Below, in pieces: positions 28,791 through 39,290 of a DNA stretch of 64,000 nt. The DNA comes from Methanobrevibacter arboriphilus JCM 13429 = DSM 1125 (GTDB taxonomy: Archaea; Methanobacteriota; Methanobacteria; Methanobacteriales; Methanobacteriaceae), in assembly GCF_002072215.1 (NCBI RefSeq), contig NZ_JXMW01000001.1, positions 62,001 to 126,000 on the forward strand, written 5' to 3'. The notes under the pieces are model-generated. The model ran no database searches and had not been told where the DNA came from. It saw only the letters and a program-made list of their open reading frames with translations. Position numbers and translations under genes: made by a program. Every line of letters begins with the position of its first letter. The stretch's first letter is position 1.

Positions 28791-29885
28791 TTATTCCATC
28801 TTTTCAAATCTTGATTCTAATTTTTCTAAAACACCAGGTAAAGAAGTATATTCCATTTCTTCACTTGGTAATCTATGTGGTTCGAAAGGACCATGTCTTC
28901 TCATATAATCAGCTATATCAGAAGCTTGTTGTCTGGTTCTATCAAATGCAGGATCGTCAAATAAATCTACAGGTAATCCTAATTTTGCATCAGCTACAGA
29001 AAAACCTAAACCAATAACTCTTGGAGGTCCGTCAAATCTAATAGGGTTAGCATCATATTGAGCAGTTGGCATTAAAGGACCATTATGAGAACCTCTCATC
29101 CATCCACTAACTAAATGAGGGAATGCAAATGGTTCAACAACTTCACCAGCTGATGGGAAACCAGATTGCGCTCTTACAATAGCTGCAGGATCATCTTTAC
29201 CAACATAAGAACCAGCCATTAAGTTCAATCTTTCAGTACTCATACTAGCTGCAATTTCACCATTCTTTTTAAAGATTCTTTTAATAACATATCTTCCAGT
29301 AGAACCTAAAAGAGCAAGTAAGTCGTATGATTCTTCAGGACAACTAAGAATTACTTTTCTATGTTCTATTACATCGAATACTTCAAATTTAAATCCATCA
29401 TGCATACTAGGATCAATAGTAAGTCCAGCTGTATTAAATGGGTCAGCAAACAATCTATATAAAGGTAAGTTAAATGCACCAGGCTCAGTTTTATCACAAC
29501 AGAAAACAATAACTGGATCACTTGGTCTTTCTTTAAATTCCATTTCAGCTACACCAGGACCCATACCTTTAATATTGCCTGAAAAAGTATCAGATAACAA
29601 ATCTTGACCAGCACCATATAATTTTAATTCTTTAGCTAACTCAGTAGCTTTCATGAAAGCATTGAAAGCAGTTTCATGAACTTCTTCATTTTCCTCACCA
29701 TTTCTGTGAGTCATTATCATATCAATATCGTCCCCACAACGAGTTATATAATAATCCTCTAATAAACCATCTTCAAGAGCTTTTCCTAAAACTTCATCAC
29801 AAGTTTCAAGTAACGCTGGGTGAGCTACTAAATGACCAGAAATACTTCCAACATCTGCTTTAATTACACTAATAGTTGTTTTCAT
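28791..29885 (-). CDS. fbp: Bifunctional FBP aldolase/phosphatase
   Basis: A 364-residue archaeal FBPA/P that joins triose phosphates to fructose 1,6-bisphosphate and dephosphorylates it to fructose 6-phosphate, committing carbon to gluconeogenesis. The Schiff-base Lys230 and catalytic Tyr227 lie in GSYVGKDDPAA; the Mg-binding acids are in KADVGSISGH, CGDDID and GAGQDLLSD. The sequence is close to the family norm end to end. GAGGTAAT precedes the ATG. A strongly conserved, codon-biased single gene. Confidence 0.97.
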   Translation of the reverse strand: MKTTISVIKADVGSISGHLVAHPALLETCDEVLGKALEDGLLEDYYITRCGDDIDMIMTHRNGEENEEVHETAFNAFMKATELAKELKLYGAGQDLLSDTFSGNIKGMGPGVAEMEFKERPSDPVIVFCCDKTEPGAFNLPLYRLFADPFNTAGLTIDPSMHDGFKFEVFDVIEHRKVILSCPEESYDLLALLGSTGRYVIKRIFKKNGEIAASMSTERLNLMAGSYVGKDDPAAIVRAQSGFPSAGEVVEPFAFPHLVSGWMRGSHNGPLMPTAQYDANPIRFDGPPRVIGLGFSVADAKLGLPVDLFDDPAFDRTRQQASDIADYMRRHGPFEPHRLPSEEMEYTSLPGVLEKLESRFEKME

Positions 29886-30221
29886 TATATTACCTCAAAA
29901 ATTGATTTTAATTAATTTAATACAAGAATATGATATTCTAGATAATTTTAACAATAATTATCTAATGATTAATAAATGATTAATAAACCATTTAATTGTC
30001 AACTATAATTTATCTATAAATCTATAGATATATTATTTATTTAACATACCTATTATATATATTTATTATTCTAATTTTTATTATTCTAATTTCTATTTAT
30101 GTAAATTTAAACTAAAATAGTTTCTATTACCTTATTTTTAATTAAATAGTTTTTATTATAAATTAAAATATAAAAATAAAATTACTAATAACTAGCTTAT
30201 TAATAATTAACTTACAAATAA
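29886..30221. other. Intergenic region, no gene
   Basis: AT-rich spacer carrying the promoter region of the FBP aldolase/phosphatase gene. No other feature is seen. Confidence 0.5.
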
Positions 30222-31580
30222 TTAACTTAAAACATGCCTAAAAACACCCCAAATTGTCTTAAGCAAGATTGGTCCATCAGTAATTAACTGACGAAGCAAA
30301 TAACTTGGTCTTAAATAAAATTTACAAAAAGCTATAGTTTGATATTTTTTCAAATCATCTAAAGAACACTCTATTGTGTCAATTATAGGAGAAATTAGTG
30401 TATATTTTGACCAATCTTTAACTTTTATCATATTTTTTTCAAAAACTTGTTGATAAAATTTAGTTCCAGGATAAGGTGTTGCTAAAGAAAAAATAGCATA
30501 AGAAGGTTTTAAGTCCTTCACAAAATCAACAGTCTTTTTTATACTTTCATGAGTATCTCCAGGCATTCCAAGTACAACAGAAGCAATTGTTCTGATTTTT
30601 TCTTCCCTACAAACCTTAAATGCCTCTTGAACTTTTTCAATAGTAGTTTTTTTATTTACATCATCTAAAATTTGCTGTTCAGCCGATTCAACACCCATAA
30701 AAAGAGTAATGCATCCTGCTTCCCTCATTTTTTTCAATATATCTGCATTTAACGAATCAACTCTTGCAGTACATCCCCATAATACTTTAATATTTCTTCT
30801 TATTATTTCATCACAGATTTCAATAACTCTTTTTTTATTTATTGTAAAAGTATCATCCATAAAAGCAATAGTCTCTATATTGAAATTTTCAATCAAATCT
30901 TCCATTTCATCAACAATGCCTTTAATCGATCTTAAGCGAAGTTTAGATCCATGTAAAGAAGCAGAAGAACAAAAAGAACATTGCATAGGACAACCCCTAC
31001 TAGTAATCATAGTAGACATCTTTGTATCCATATTAAGAAGCTTATAATTATCCATAGGGAGTAAATGCCTAGCAGGGAAAGGTAATAAATCTAAATCCAT
31101 AATCAATTCTCTTTCAGGAGTCACAATATTATCAAAAGCTATTCCCTTGACTTTACTAAGATCCCCATGATTCTCAATAGTTTGAACCAAGTCTAAAATA
31201 ATGTATTCACCTTCTCCACGAATAACAATATCAATAAACTCATAATTCAATAATTCTTCAAAATTAAAAGTAGGATGATATCCCCCCATTACAATTATAC
31301 TATCTGGGAAAAGGTTTTTAGATTTTTTAGCGGTTTTTAAAGCTTTTTCAATAGTTGGTGTTAATGCTGTAATAGCAATAATATCAGGATTAGAATTTTT
31401 CAAGTTCTCTTCAAATTCTTCCCAAGTCATATCAGATGCAGAAGCATCAATTATATTAACTGAAAAATGGTTTTCTTCTAAAACAGCAGCCATATAAGCA
31501 AGACCTAATGGTGGTGCAATAACCCCCATAAACTTGTATTTAGAAGCTGTTTGTGGTGGATTAACAAATGTAATTTTCAT
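30222..31580 (-). CDS. Radical SAM protein with B12-binding-type N-domain
   Basis: A 452-residue class-B-like radical SAM protein. Residues 1-140 form a Rossmann-like cobalamin-binding-type domain (VNPPQ, then MGGYHPTF) without the DxHxxG His; the radical SAM core carries the CxxxCxxC cluster motif at Cys197, 201 and 204 and a downstream GMPGDTHE motif. The layout matches B12-rSAM enzymes that methylate or ring-close unreactive carbons in lipids, cofactors or natural products; the substrate is unknown. AAGGT precedes the ATG. It lies just downstream of thiI with a 64-bp gap and may share its transcript. Confidence 0.88.
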   Translation of the reverse strand: MKITFVNPPQTASKYKFMGVIAPPLGLAYMAAVLEENHFSVNIIDASASDMTWEEFEENLKNSNPDIIAITALTPTIEKALKTAKKSKNLFPDSIIVMGGYHPTFNFEELLNYEFIDIVIRGEGEYIILDLVQTIENHGDLSKVKGIAFDNIVTPERELIMDLDLLPFPARHLLPMDNYKLLNMDTKMSTMITSRGCPMQCSFCSSASLHGSKLRLRSIKGIVDEMEDLIENFNIETIAFMDDTFTINKKRVIEICDEIIRRNIKVLWGCTARVDSLNADILKKMREAGCITLFMGVESAEQQILDDVNKKTTIEKVQEAFKVCREEKIRTIASVVLGMPGDTHESIKKTVDFVKDLKPSYAIFSLATPYPGTKFYQQVFEKNMIKVKDWSKYTLISPIIDTIECSLDDLKKYQTIAFCKFYLRPSYLLRQLITDGPILLKTIWGVFRHVLS

Positions 31581-31644
31581 TATTATAAACCTTCTTAATT
31601 TCTGAATTTATTTCACATTCAAAATTTATTTTCTCATTATCAAC

Positions 31645-32808
31645 TTATTCAACAGAGTCTTTAAAAATTATTGATCCAAAAGCCTTATTAATCAATTCTT
31701 CTTGATTAATATCTTCTTTAGCATTTCTAACTCTTTCAATATCTGCCTTTGTTTCAGGATATCGTGGTACAGCACTACAACCCCCATCATATTCTTTTGA
31801 AATATCATAAGTCCCTATTTTTTTAGCTATTTTTTCGATTTCAACCTTATCCAAACCAATCAAAGGACTTAAAATAGGAACTTCAACATCATCACGAGTA
31901 GCAAGAATATTTGGAAGAGTTTGAGAAGCTACTTGACCTACACTACTACCATCAACAACACCAAGTGCATTCATATCTTTAGCTAACATTCCAGCTATTT
32001 TATACATTCCAGACTTACAAAGAATACAAGTCATCTTTTCTGGAGCATCTTCCTTGCATTTATTAAGATAATTTCCATATTTAACAACTCTAGATCTGAA
32101 AGGAACACCACTTGAGTAAGACTTGAGCTGTTCAACAATAGATTCAAATTTCTCTTCAGATTTTGGTTTTGTATAAGGATCATTATCAAAATGAAGAGCT
32201 ATTATCTCACAGCCTCTTTTCATCATAAGATAAGTTGCTACAGGAGAATCAATACCACTAGATACAAGTGAAATTAATTTTCCTTGAGTTCCAAGAGGTA
32301 AACCTCCAGGACCTTTAATTTTTTCATGAAATATATAAGTTTCATTATCACGAACTTCAATAAAAATTTCAAACCTAGGATTTGTTAAATCGACAGGACA
32401 TCCAAGCTTTTTAACAACAACAGATCCAGCAAAGGCAGCTAATTCCTGAGATGAAAAATCATGTTTTCCTACTCTTCTACATCTAATTGCAAAAGGAGTA
32501 TCTGAAGATATTAATCCTTCATCAATTAATTTATCAAGATATTTAGACACTGTTTTTTCGATATCATCAAAATTACTATAAGTAGATATTGCTGGAGAAA
32601 AAGATACAATACCAAATATTTTATGAAGTTTAGATAATGCTTCATCAAAATTTTCAGGAAATATAAATATACGCGCCTGATTAATATCTATTTCACAATT
32701 AAAAGCAGCTTTAATATTAGAAGAAAGCTTTCTTTCAAATCGACCCCTAACTTTAGGACTTTTAAGCCCTAATTCACCATACCTTGCTATTATTAAACTA
32801 TATTCCAT
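31645..32808 (-). CDS. thiI: ThiI, tRNA 4-thiouridine synthetase
   Basis: A 387-residue ThiI with the N-terminal ferredoxin-like and THUMP domains and the PP-loop ATPase (SSGIDSPVATYLMMKRG). It lacks the rhodanese domain, as in other methanogens, where Cys residues (CILCKSGM and GGCSAVP) are thought to handle sulfur instead. Role: s4U8 in tRNA. GAGGT before the ATG. Confidence 0.93.
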   Translation of the reverse strand: MEYSLIIARYGELGLKSPKVRGRFERKLSSNIKAAFNCEIDINQARIFIFPENFDEALSKLHKIFGIVSFSPAISTYSNFDDIEKTVSKYLDKLIDEGLISSDTPFAIRCRRVGKHDFSSQELAAFAGSVVVKKLGCPVDLTNPRFEIFIEVRDNETYIFHEKIKGPGGLPLGTQGKLISLVSSGIDSPVATYLMMKRGCEIIALHFDNDPYTKPKSEEKFESIVEQLKSYSSGVPFRSRVVKYGNYLNKCKEDAPEKMTCILCKSGMYKIAGMLAKDMNALGVVDGSSVGQVASQTLPNILATRDDVEVPILSPLIGLDKVEIEKIAKKIGTYDISKEYDGGCSAVPRYPETKADIERVRNAKEDINQEELINKAFGSIIFKDSVE

Positions 32809-32925
32809 TAAATACCTCTTTAAAATGCCTCTTTAATTATTAAAAATTAATGAATTTATATATTTAAAATTTACATATATTTAAAATTATCACTATATTT
32901 ATCATGAGAATTTTAATTAAAATAA

Positions 32926-34188
32926 TTAAATCTTAAATTTTCCATTTTCAACCATTTTTTTCAGTTTATTAGTTAATAATTTTGCTCTTCTTATATCAGA
33001 TTGTCTACATGCAATTGGAATATCATGGTTATTTTCATCAATACGAATAGATACCTGACCAGTATTCATTTCAAATGCACCACCAATACAAGAATAAGAA
33101 CACATCCCACAACCAAAACACTTTTCAGTATCTAACTTTTTATTTCCTTTTTCATTACTATAAGCAAATGTAGGACAACGTTCTTCAACTAAACAATTAT
33201 TACAATTAACACATTTATTTTCATTAAATTGTGGCCTCTCATCATAACCATCCCATACATTAGAATAATTTGTTTCAGAGAGAGGTAAATGTCTACCTTG
33301 AATATCAGCAATAGGTAGATTAATATCTTTATTTATAACCATTAAATTAGTTAATATATTTTCATTAAGAACTGGAATAGCTAATGCTATTGAATCAAAT
33401 ATTTCAGGACCTTCAGCAGTTTTAAAACCTCCAAAGTAATCAGAACTCATTTGACGCATATCTGCAGATAACATCAAATTAGGCTTATTAATACTGCTTC
33501 TTGTTCCATTTCCAAGAACAAGTCCTTCAGATCCATTAAGTAAAACTTTTGATCCTTTTTTTATAACATTCATATTAGGATCATTTTGAAGAGGATTAAT
33601 ATCACCACATCCAGAAAAAGAAAAAGATTTGAAATTTCCTTCCATAGGAATTGCATTAAAAATTGATGAAATTTGATTATTTGAAGGATTAATAAAGGCA
33701 GTATAATTTTTAAATGCCATTCTTGTTCCAATCATTTCAGCTCGAGGAATATTCTCAATAGTAATATTAGAAGAGAATTTTTTACCATCATTAGATTCTA
33801 CTTCAACATCAATTTCATTACCTTCTATAATATCCTTAAATAAAAAACCCCCACCATAATCTGGATTAATCTTACTATGGCTAGTTCCATAAACAATTGT
33901 ATCAATAGATCCTAACCATTCATTAGGACAAGGCCCTGTAAAACCTGGAACACCATTTAAATAGATATTTTTAGCTCTTTTAAAAACCCCAGGTTCAAAA
34001 ATATCTAAATGAAATACGGCTGCAGTTCCAGACATAATTCCACAAGTACCACATGTTACAACATCAACATCCTCAAATTTAGGAGCATTTTCATTTCTAA
34101 TTAAATCTTTTAGTTCTTGAGCTGTAAAAACATTAGCTGTTCTATTTTCAATTTTATCATTAATCTCATCAAGAGTTCTTGATTTCAA
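32926..34188 (-). CDS. Methanogenesis marker 16 (DUF39 plus ferredoxin)
   Basis: A 420-residue protein: an N-terminal DUF39 domain (VVTCGTCGIMSGTAAVFH, then NGVPGFTGPCPNEW) and a C-terminal bi-cluster ferredoxin (CVNCNNCLVEERCP and CFGCGMCSYSC). The DUF39 family includes the enzyme that makes homocysteine from aspartate semialdehyde and sulfide in methanogens; the form with the fused ferredoxin is known as methanogenesis marker 16 and its exact substrate is not proven. TTG start at 34188 after GATGAT. It could supply reduced sulfur and stands next to thiI on the same strand. Confidence 0.9.
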   Translation of the reverse strand: MKSRTLDEINDKIENRTANVFTAQELKDLIRNENAPKFEDVDVVTCGTCGIMSGTAAVFHLDIFEPGVFKRAKNIYLNGVPGFTGPCPNEWLGSIDTIVYGTSHSKINPDYGGGFLFKDIIEGNEIDVEVESNDGKKFSSNITIENIPRAEMIGTRMAFKNYTAFINPSNNQISSIFNAIPMEGNFKSFSFSGCGDINPLQNDPNMNVIKKGSKVLLNGSEGLVLGNGTRSSINKPNLMLSADMRQMSSDYFGGFKTAEGPEIFDSIALAIPVLNENILTNLMVINKDINLPIADIQGRHLPLSETNYSNVWDGYDERPQFNENKCVNCNNCLVEERCPTFAYSNEKGNKKLDTEKCFGCGMCSYSCIGGAFEMNTGQVSIRIDENNHDIPIACRQSDIRRAKLLTNKLKKMVENGKFKI

Positions 34189-34357
34189 AATATCATCTCT
34201 AGAATAACATATTTGATCAAATATTCTTTAAATAACCTTTAAAAACGTTTTAAATTACCTTTAAATATCTTTAAATATCTTTAAATTACCTTTAGATATT
34301 CTTTTAATATTTCTTAAATAACTTTTAAATATTTTTTAAATAATCTTTAAATGTTTT

Positions 34358-37204
34358 TTAAATATTTTTTATGATTTCGATAGCAAAATCAACAGCTTCT
34401 GTGATTTTATCAGCTTTTGGACCAGCACCTTGAGCAAGTGTAGGTCTTCCACCACCACCACCACCAAGAATAGCTGCAGATTCTTTAATTATCTCATTGA
34501 TAGTTATACCTTTATCAATTGCTATTTTAGATGCTGCTCCAACAATTTTACCATTATTATTTCCAATGATAACAATATCTGCTTTATTATTATCAGTAAA
34601 ATCAGTTGAAATTTTTTGAAGTTCTTTAATATCCCCATCAACTACTTGCTTCAAAATTCTTAAACCATTAAACTCTTCTAAATTATCTTCTAAACTATTA
34701 ATTTTAAGATTAGCAATTTCTGATTTTAATTTGTTCAATTCATTTTTATAAGACTTCCACTCAGTAAAGAACCTTTCACAAGTTTTAGGAAGCTGTTTAG
34801 GAGTAACCTTAAAAATATCACTACTATCTCTTAAAAATTCATCATTAGATTGCATAGATTCAACTGCAGCCAGTCCTGCTGAAAAATCAATTCTTTCAAC
34901 ACCATCTTGAACTCGTTCTGTTTTATTAATTTTTATTAAGCCAATTTCACCAGTTTGAGGAACATGAGTTCCTGCACAAGCCTGAACATCAACATTAGGA
35001 ATATTAATAACCCTTATCACAGAACCTGGTACTACTCCCCCTTGATATAGAGTAAAACCATATTTTTTTTCAGCTTCATCTCTATTCATCCAATTAATAT
35101 CTAAGATTATATTATCCATAACTAAATCATTAGCTATTTTTTCAATTTTATCGATTTCATTTTGAGTGATACGTTTATAATGAGATAAATCAAGTCTAGA
35201 TCTTTTCAAACCCTTTTGAGCACCAGCTTGCCATATATGATTACCTAAAACTTTTTTAGCAGCAGCTATTATCAAATGAGTAGCTGTATGGTTCCTTGCA
35301 AGAGATATTCTCCTATCCCAATTTATTTTACCATTTATTTTTTCCCCAATAATATCTAACTCATTTTTAAAGTAATCTATGTCTTCACCTACAAGAACAT
35401 TGTGTAAAACAACATCTCCAACTTTTTCAGCATGTATTACTTCAACTTGTTTTCCTTTAATTGTTAAATAACCAATATCAGAAGGTTGACCTCCTCCTTC
35501 AGGATAAAATGCAGTTTGATCCAATATAATAGAAAATTGATTTTTTTTATCAATATTTGAACTATTATCTTCTTTTTTATCTTCTTGGTTGTCTTCTTGG
35601 TTGTCTTCTTGGTTGTTTTCTTTGTTGTCTTCATTATTATAATTTTTATTATAATTTTTTTTGACGATATCCAATATTTCAGCTTCAAAGTTGGAAATAT
35701 GAAAATTATCATAGAATAAAAGGTCTGTTGGAGGATAATCAAGTTTTAATTCAGAATCACTAGTAATTTCTTCCCCAGTATGCTGATTAGCTACTAAAGT
35801 AAAAAAATTATCAGGAATATTTACTTTAAATTCATTTTCATCATAAATACTCTCTGCTATTTCTTTAACAGTTTCAGGAGGCATTCCATGAGCATCATAA
35901 AGATCAATTAAAGTCTCAACAGGCATTAAGTCCTTATTTTGCTTCTTTAAATTTTTAATTGTTCTTTTGACTATCCTATTACCTTTATCAATAGTTTTAG
36001 CATATCTATCTTCTTCAAGAGAAATAATATTCATAATATGATCCTGGCTATCCTTAATCTCAGGGTAAAACTTTGATAAAAAGTCAAGTTGAATTTCCAT
36101 GATATAAGAAAGAGATTCTTTCATTTCAAGCTCTTTCATGAATCTAATTGTTCGGCGCAAAACAAGTCTTGCAAGATAACCTTCTTTAACATTAGAAGGA
36201 ATAATTCCATCAGCCAACATAAAAGCAAGACATCTAGTATGATCAGCTATGACATAAATAGCTTCCATAGGTTCAGCAGATTTAAGAAGCTCATCAATAG
36301 ATATACTAAGCTTATTAGCTACTTTTTCACGAAGTGAACGGATATCAGCAAAGGTTTCTATATCCATCATACCAGCTATTTGAGCATTTTCAGCTAAAAT
36401 ATTCTCATCAACATCAATATTAGTAATACTTTTAAGTTTATCTATTACAGGAGCAAAACAAGCATCATAAGCAGTAGGAGTTCCTTGGCTAATCCATGCG
36501 AAACGTTCTAATCCATAACCAGTGTCAACTGTTTTAATAGGAATCTCTTCCTTATCTCCATTTGGAAGAATTTTGTATTGCATGAAAACAAGAGTAGCTA
36601 ACTCTACTCCACGAACACAGACCTCATAACAAGGTCCAGCATTTCCACCACCTTCCCACCAAGATTCAATGAATGTAATTTCAGCTGGATCAATTCCAAT
36701 ACTTCCTATAAAATCATGACAAAGTTTAACAGTATTCTCTTTCCAATAGATTTTATTATCTATACTATTAAATGCATGATGAGCTCCCATTGTAAAGCAA
36801 GTCATATGCCTACCAGTTCTTCCAACATTATCAACATCATTTAGACGAATAGATGGTTGAGCAATGACAAGAGGATTGGCTGGAGGTTCAATTAAACCTG
36901 AAGTTACCCATGGTTGGAAGTCATAAATAGAAGCTCCAACTAAGAATACATCATCCCTCCATCTTTTAGCTAAAACTGGATAGCGGGAAACTTGAGTGTG
37001 TCCATTTTTTTCAAAGAATTCTCTAAAAGATTTTTGAATTTCAAAAAGATCATAACCCTTTTCAGTTGCAGGGTTTCCAATAAACTCATACTCATCACAA
37101 GGAGCATCCCCACAAGTAGAACGTTCTGGAATAGACCAAAACTCATTTCCACATGTTTCACATTTCCTTTTACTAAACCCTAATTCTTTCAATATTTCAG
37201 TCAT
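34358..37204 (-). CDS. alaS: Alanyl-tRNA synthetase
   Basis: A 948-residue archaeal AlaRS. The N-terminal Cys-rich extension (RKCETCGNEFW, STCGDAPCDEYEF), the catalytic core (FMQYK, TVDTGYGLERFAW), the editing domain (NHTATHLI and ACAGTHVPQTGEIG) and the C-terminal oligomer domain are all present. An Asn/Glu/Asp-rich insert of about 38 residues at 515-553 with four ENNQED-type units comes from a 12-bp DNA repeat and is not part of the family core. Confidence 0.96.
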   Translation of the reverse strand: MTEILKELGFSKRKCETCGNEFWSIPERSTCGDAPCDEYEFIGNPATEKGYDLFEIQKSFREFFEKNGHTQVSRYPVLAKRWRDDVFLVGASIYDFQPWVTSGLIEPPANPLVIAQPSIRLNDVDNVGRTGRHMTCFTMGAHHAFNSIDNKIYWKENTVKLCHDFIGSIGIDPAEITFIESWWEGGGNAGPCYEVCVRGVELATLVFMQYKILPNGDKEEIPIKTVDTGYGLERFAWISQGTPTAYDACFAPVIDKLKSITNIDVDENILAENAQIAGMMDIETFADIRSLREKVANKLSISIDELLKSAEPMEAIYVIADHTRCLAFMLADGIIPSNVKEGYLARLVLRRTIRFMKELEMKESLSYIMEIQLDFLSKFYPEIKDSQDHIMNIISLEEDRYAKTIDKGNRIVKRTIKNLKKQNKDLMPVETLIDLYDAHGMPPETVKEIAESIYDENEFKVNIPDNFFTLVANQHTGEEITSDSELKLDYPPTDLLFYDNFHISNFEAEILDIVKKNYNKNYNNEDNKENNQEDNQEDNQEDKKEDNSSNIDKKNQFSIILDQTAFYPEGGGQPSDIGYLTIKGKQVEVIHAEKVGDVVLHNVLVGEDIDYFKNELDIIGEKINGKINWDRRISLARNHTATHLIIAAAKKVLGNHIWQAGAQKGLKRSRLDLSHYKRITQNEIDKIEKIANDLVMDNIILDINWMNRDEAEKKYGFTLYQGGVVPGSVIRVINIPNVDVQACAGTHVPQTGEIGLIKINKTERVQDGVERIDFSAGLAAVESMQSNDEFLRDSSDIFKVTPKQLPKTCERFFTEWKSYKNELNKLKSEIANLKINSLEDNLEEFNGLRILKQVVDGDIKELQKISTDFTDNNKADIVIIGNNNGKIVGAASKIAIDKGITINEIIKESAAILGGGGGGRPTLAQGAGPKADKITEAVDFAIEIIKNI
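35560..35640 (-). repeat. 12-bp in-frame repeat within alaS
   Basis: Coding unit GAAGACAACCAA (plus strand TTGGTTGTCTTC) repeated about four times with drift, giving the NQED repeats of the alaS insert. Each step is in frame, so copy number can vary without breaking the gene. Confidence 0.75.
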
Positions 37205-37829
37205 ATTATCAGTTGAAAAATTTTTTAATATAAAAAATAATTTAAAATATTTAAACAGTCAAAAATACTTTAAAATAGATTAAAATAATTTAAACAGTTG
37301 AAATATTTTAAAATAGTTTAAAATAAATTAAATGGTTAAAATAATTTAATAATTCATAACAATTTAGATTAGATTATATTACATTAATTTAAATAATTTA
37401 TGTAATGTAATTAATATAAATTATTAAATTAATTAACTTATGATTATTTAAATAATGATTATAATAAGTTTTGTTTATTCGTCTTAATAATATTAATTAT
37501 TAAAAATAGAAATTTAAATTATTATTTATATTGATAAAAATATTTTGATAAAAATGTTTAATAAAACTATTTTAATAAAAATATTTGTGATTAAAAAATT
37601 ATAATAAAAAATGAAATTATTGAATTAAAATTAACAAAATTCTAAAAAATATTGATAATTAAAAAGTATTTATAAAAATAAACATTATTATTTGTTAAAC
37701 AAACAAATTATAAATAAATATCATCACAGTTATTAATTAAGCTATTAAAATTAACTTTAAAAAAAGATTTAAAACATACTATGTTAGAAAATAAAAAAAT
37801 AAATAAAAAAGAAAAATAAGGAAAAGTTT
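37205..37829. other. Intergenic region of 625 bp, no gene
   Basis: Very AT-rich spacer between the L12 stop and the alaS start. No open frame with a ribosome binding site, no tRNA or clear hairpin seen. Confidence 0.5.
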
Positions 37830-38138
37830 TTATCCGAATAAAGCACCTAATCCAGCTGCTGCTTCTTCTTCAGCCGCTTCTTCTTCCTCTTCTTCTTCCT
37901 CTTCATCAGCTTCTTCTTCAGCTACAGGAGCTGCTTCGGTAGCTGCTGCAGGAGCTGCTGCCATAGCAGTAGTTGCAATAGCTTCTTCAATATCCACATC
38001 TTCTAAAGCTGCAATTAATGCTTTGACTCTAGCATCGTCTGCTTCAATTCCTGCTGCTTCAATAATACTTTTAACATTTTCTTCATTAATATCTTTATCT
38101 GCGCTGTGCAAAATCATTGCTGCGTATATATATTCCAT
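37830..38138 (-). CDS. rpl12: Ribosomal protein L12 (P1)
   Basis: The 102-residue archaeal stalk protein. It has the helical N-terminal dimer domain ([21 protein letters not shown]), the Ala-rich hinge, an acidic Glu run and the C-terminal [10 protein letters not shown] that recruits translation GTPases. The tail is the same as that of L10 just upstream. Last gene of the L1-L10-L12 operon. Confidence 0.97.
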   Translation of the reverse strand: MEYIYAAMILHSADKDINEENVKSIIEAAGIEADDARVKALIAALEDVDIEEAIATTAMAAAPAAATEAAPVAEEEADEEEEEEEEEAAEEEAAAGLGALFG

Positions 38139-38269
38139 GTTTTCACCTTATATTTAATTATATTTAAATTTTAATTTAAATTTTTTATTTAAATTTTTAG
38201 TAGATTAAGTTTAACAACTTGGTTGAATTAATTAAAAACTATAAAATTTTGATTTGAAATTATTATCTA

Positions 38270-39289
38270 TTAACCAAAGAGAGCTCCAAGGCCAGCAGCT
38301 GCTTCTTCTTCAGCTTCTTCCTCTTTCTCTTCTTCTTCATCCTCATCTTCATCATCTGCTTGATTAGTTTCTTCAACCACAGTTGCAGCAACAGAAACAT
38401 TAGATAACTTTTCAATAAGTTCTTCATCAAGCGCACCTTCTTCATCAACTATTGCACTAGCTAAAGACAACATTTTAGCATTTGCAAGAGCAATTAAAGG
38501 TTCTGTTGTTTCAGATGTAAGGATTGATGCATTCATAGCTAAGTTAACTGACTTACTATTTGCATTTTGGATAATAGCAACAATAGTTTCTTTAGTAGGT
38601 ATTCCAGCATTAACAGAAAGATTAAATGCTTGTGAGAACGCACTTTGAACATCAGCCAAAGTTTTTTCTTCATCAATAGTTAACAAATCAGAAGTATAAA
38701 CAGACTCTTCTTCATAAGCTGCTTGTAAATCGATTCCTACTTCCATAGGTTGAATATCAAGTCTTGTTAACATACTAGCAACTTGTTTAGAAACAACTTC
38801 ACCAGCTTCAACAACAACATGATCTTTAGAAACTACAATTTTACCTTTATCAATCTTAGCAGGTATTCCCACTTGTTGCAATTCACCAAGTAATGGGCCT
38901 GGTTCAAATCCAGTATCCCCTTCAGGTACAACAATATCAGAATCAGGAATATTCCCCTCCTTAGCAGGAGCAGAAGTTTTACTATCTTCTAATATTTTGA
39001 ACAACTTGAAAGGGTTCATATCAGTGAATACAATTGCAGGTTGACCATCCATGTGATTAGAAAGACCTATAATATTTTCTTTTTTATCATTACAGTCTTT
39101 AAAGGCTAAATCAATTAAATTCTTTTTAGACATTCTAATAATAGCTTTGCCTTTTAAAGATTGTCTCATCTTTTGAAGTTGTCTTGCAGGTATATTAAGC
39201 AAATTAACTATACCTATTACTTCATGAGAATCAATCAAACCTTTAAGTTCTTTAACCTCTTCTTTTTTCCATTCAGCAACGTGAGCCAT
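38270..39289 (-). CDS. rpl10: Ribosomal protein L10 (P0)
   Basis: A 339-residue stalk base protein; the N-terminal rRNA-binding domain is followed by helices that hold L12 dimers and by an acidic tail ending in [10 protein letters not shown], as in L12. ATG follows the L1 stop by one base, and the GGTGAT that ends the L1 gene acts as its ribosome binding site, so translation is coupled. Confidence 0.97.
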   Translation of the reverse strand: MAHVAEWKKEEVKELKGLIDSHEVIGIVNLLNIPARQLQKMRQSLKGKAIIRMSKKNLIDLAFKDCNDKKENIIGLSNHMDGQPAIVFTDMNPFKLFKILEDSKTSAPAKEGNIPDSDIVVPEGDTGFEPGPLLGELQQVGIPAKIDKGKIVVSKDHVVVEAGEVVSKQVASMLTRLDIQPMEVGIDLQAAYEEESVYTSDLLTIDEEKTLADVQSAFSQAFNLSVNAGIPTKETIVAIIQNANSKSVNLAMNASILTSETTEPLIALANAKMLSLASAIVDEEGALDEELIEKLSNVSVAATVVEETNQADDEDEDEEEEKEEEAEEEAAAGLGALFG

Positions 39290-39290
39290 C

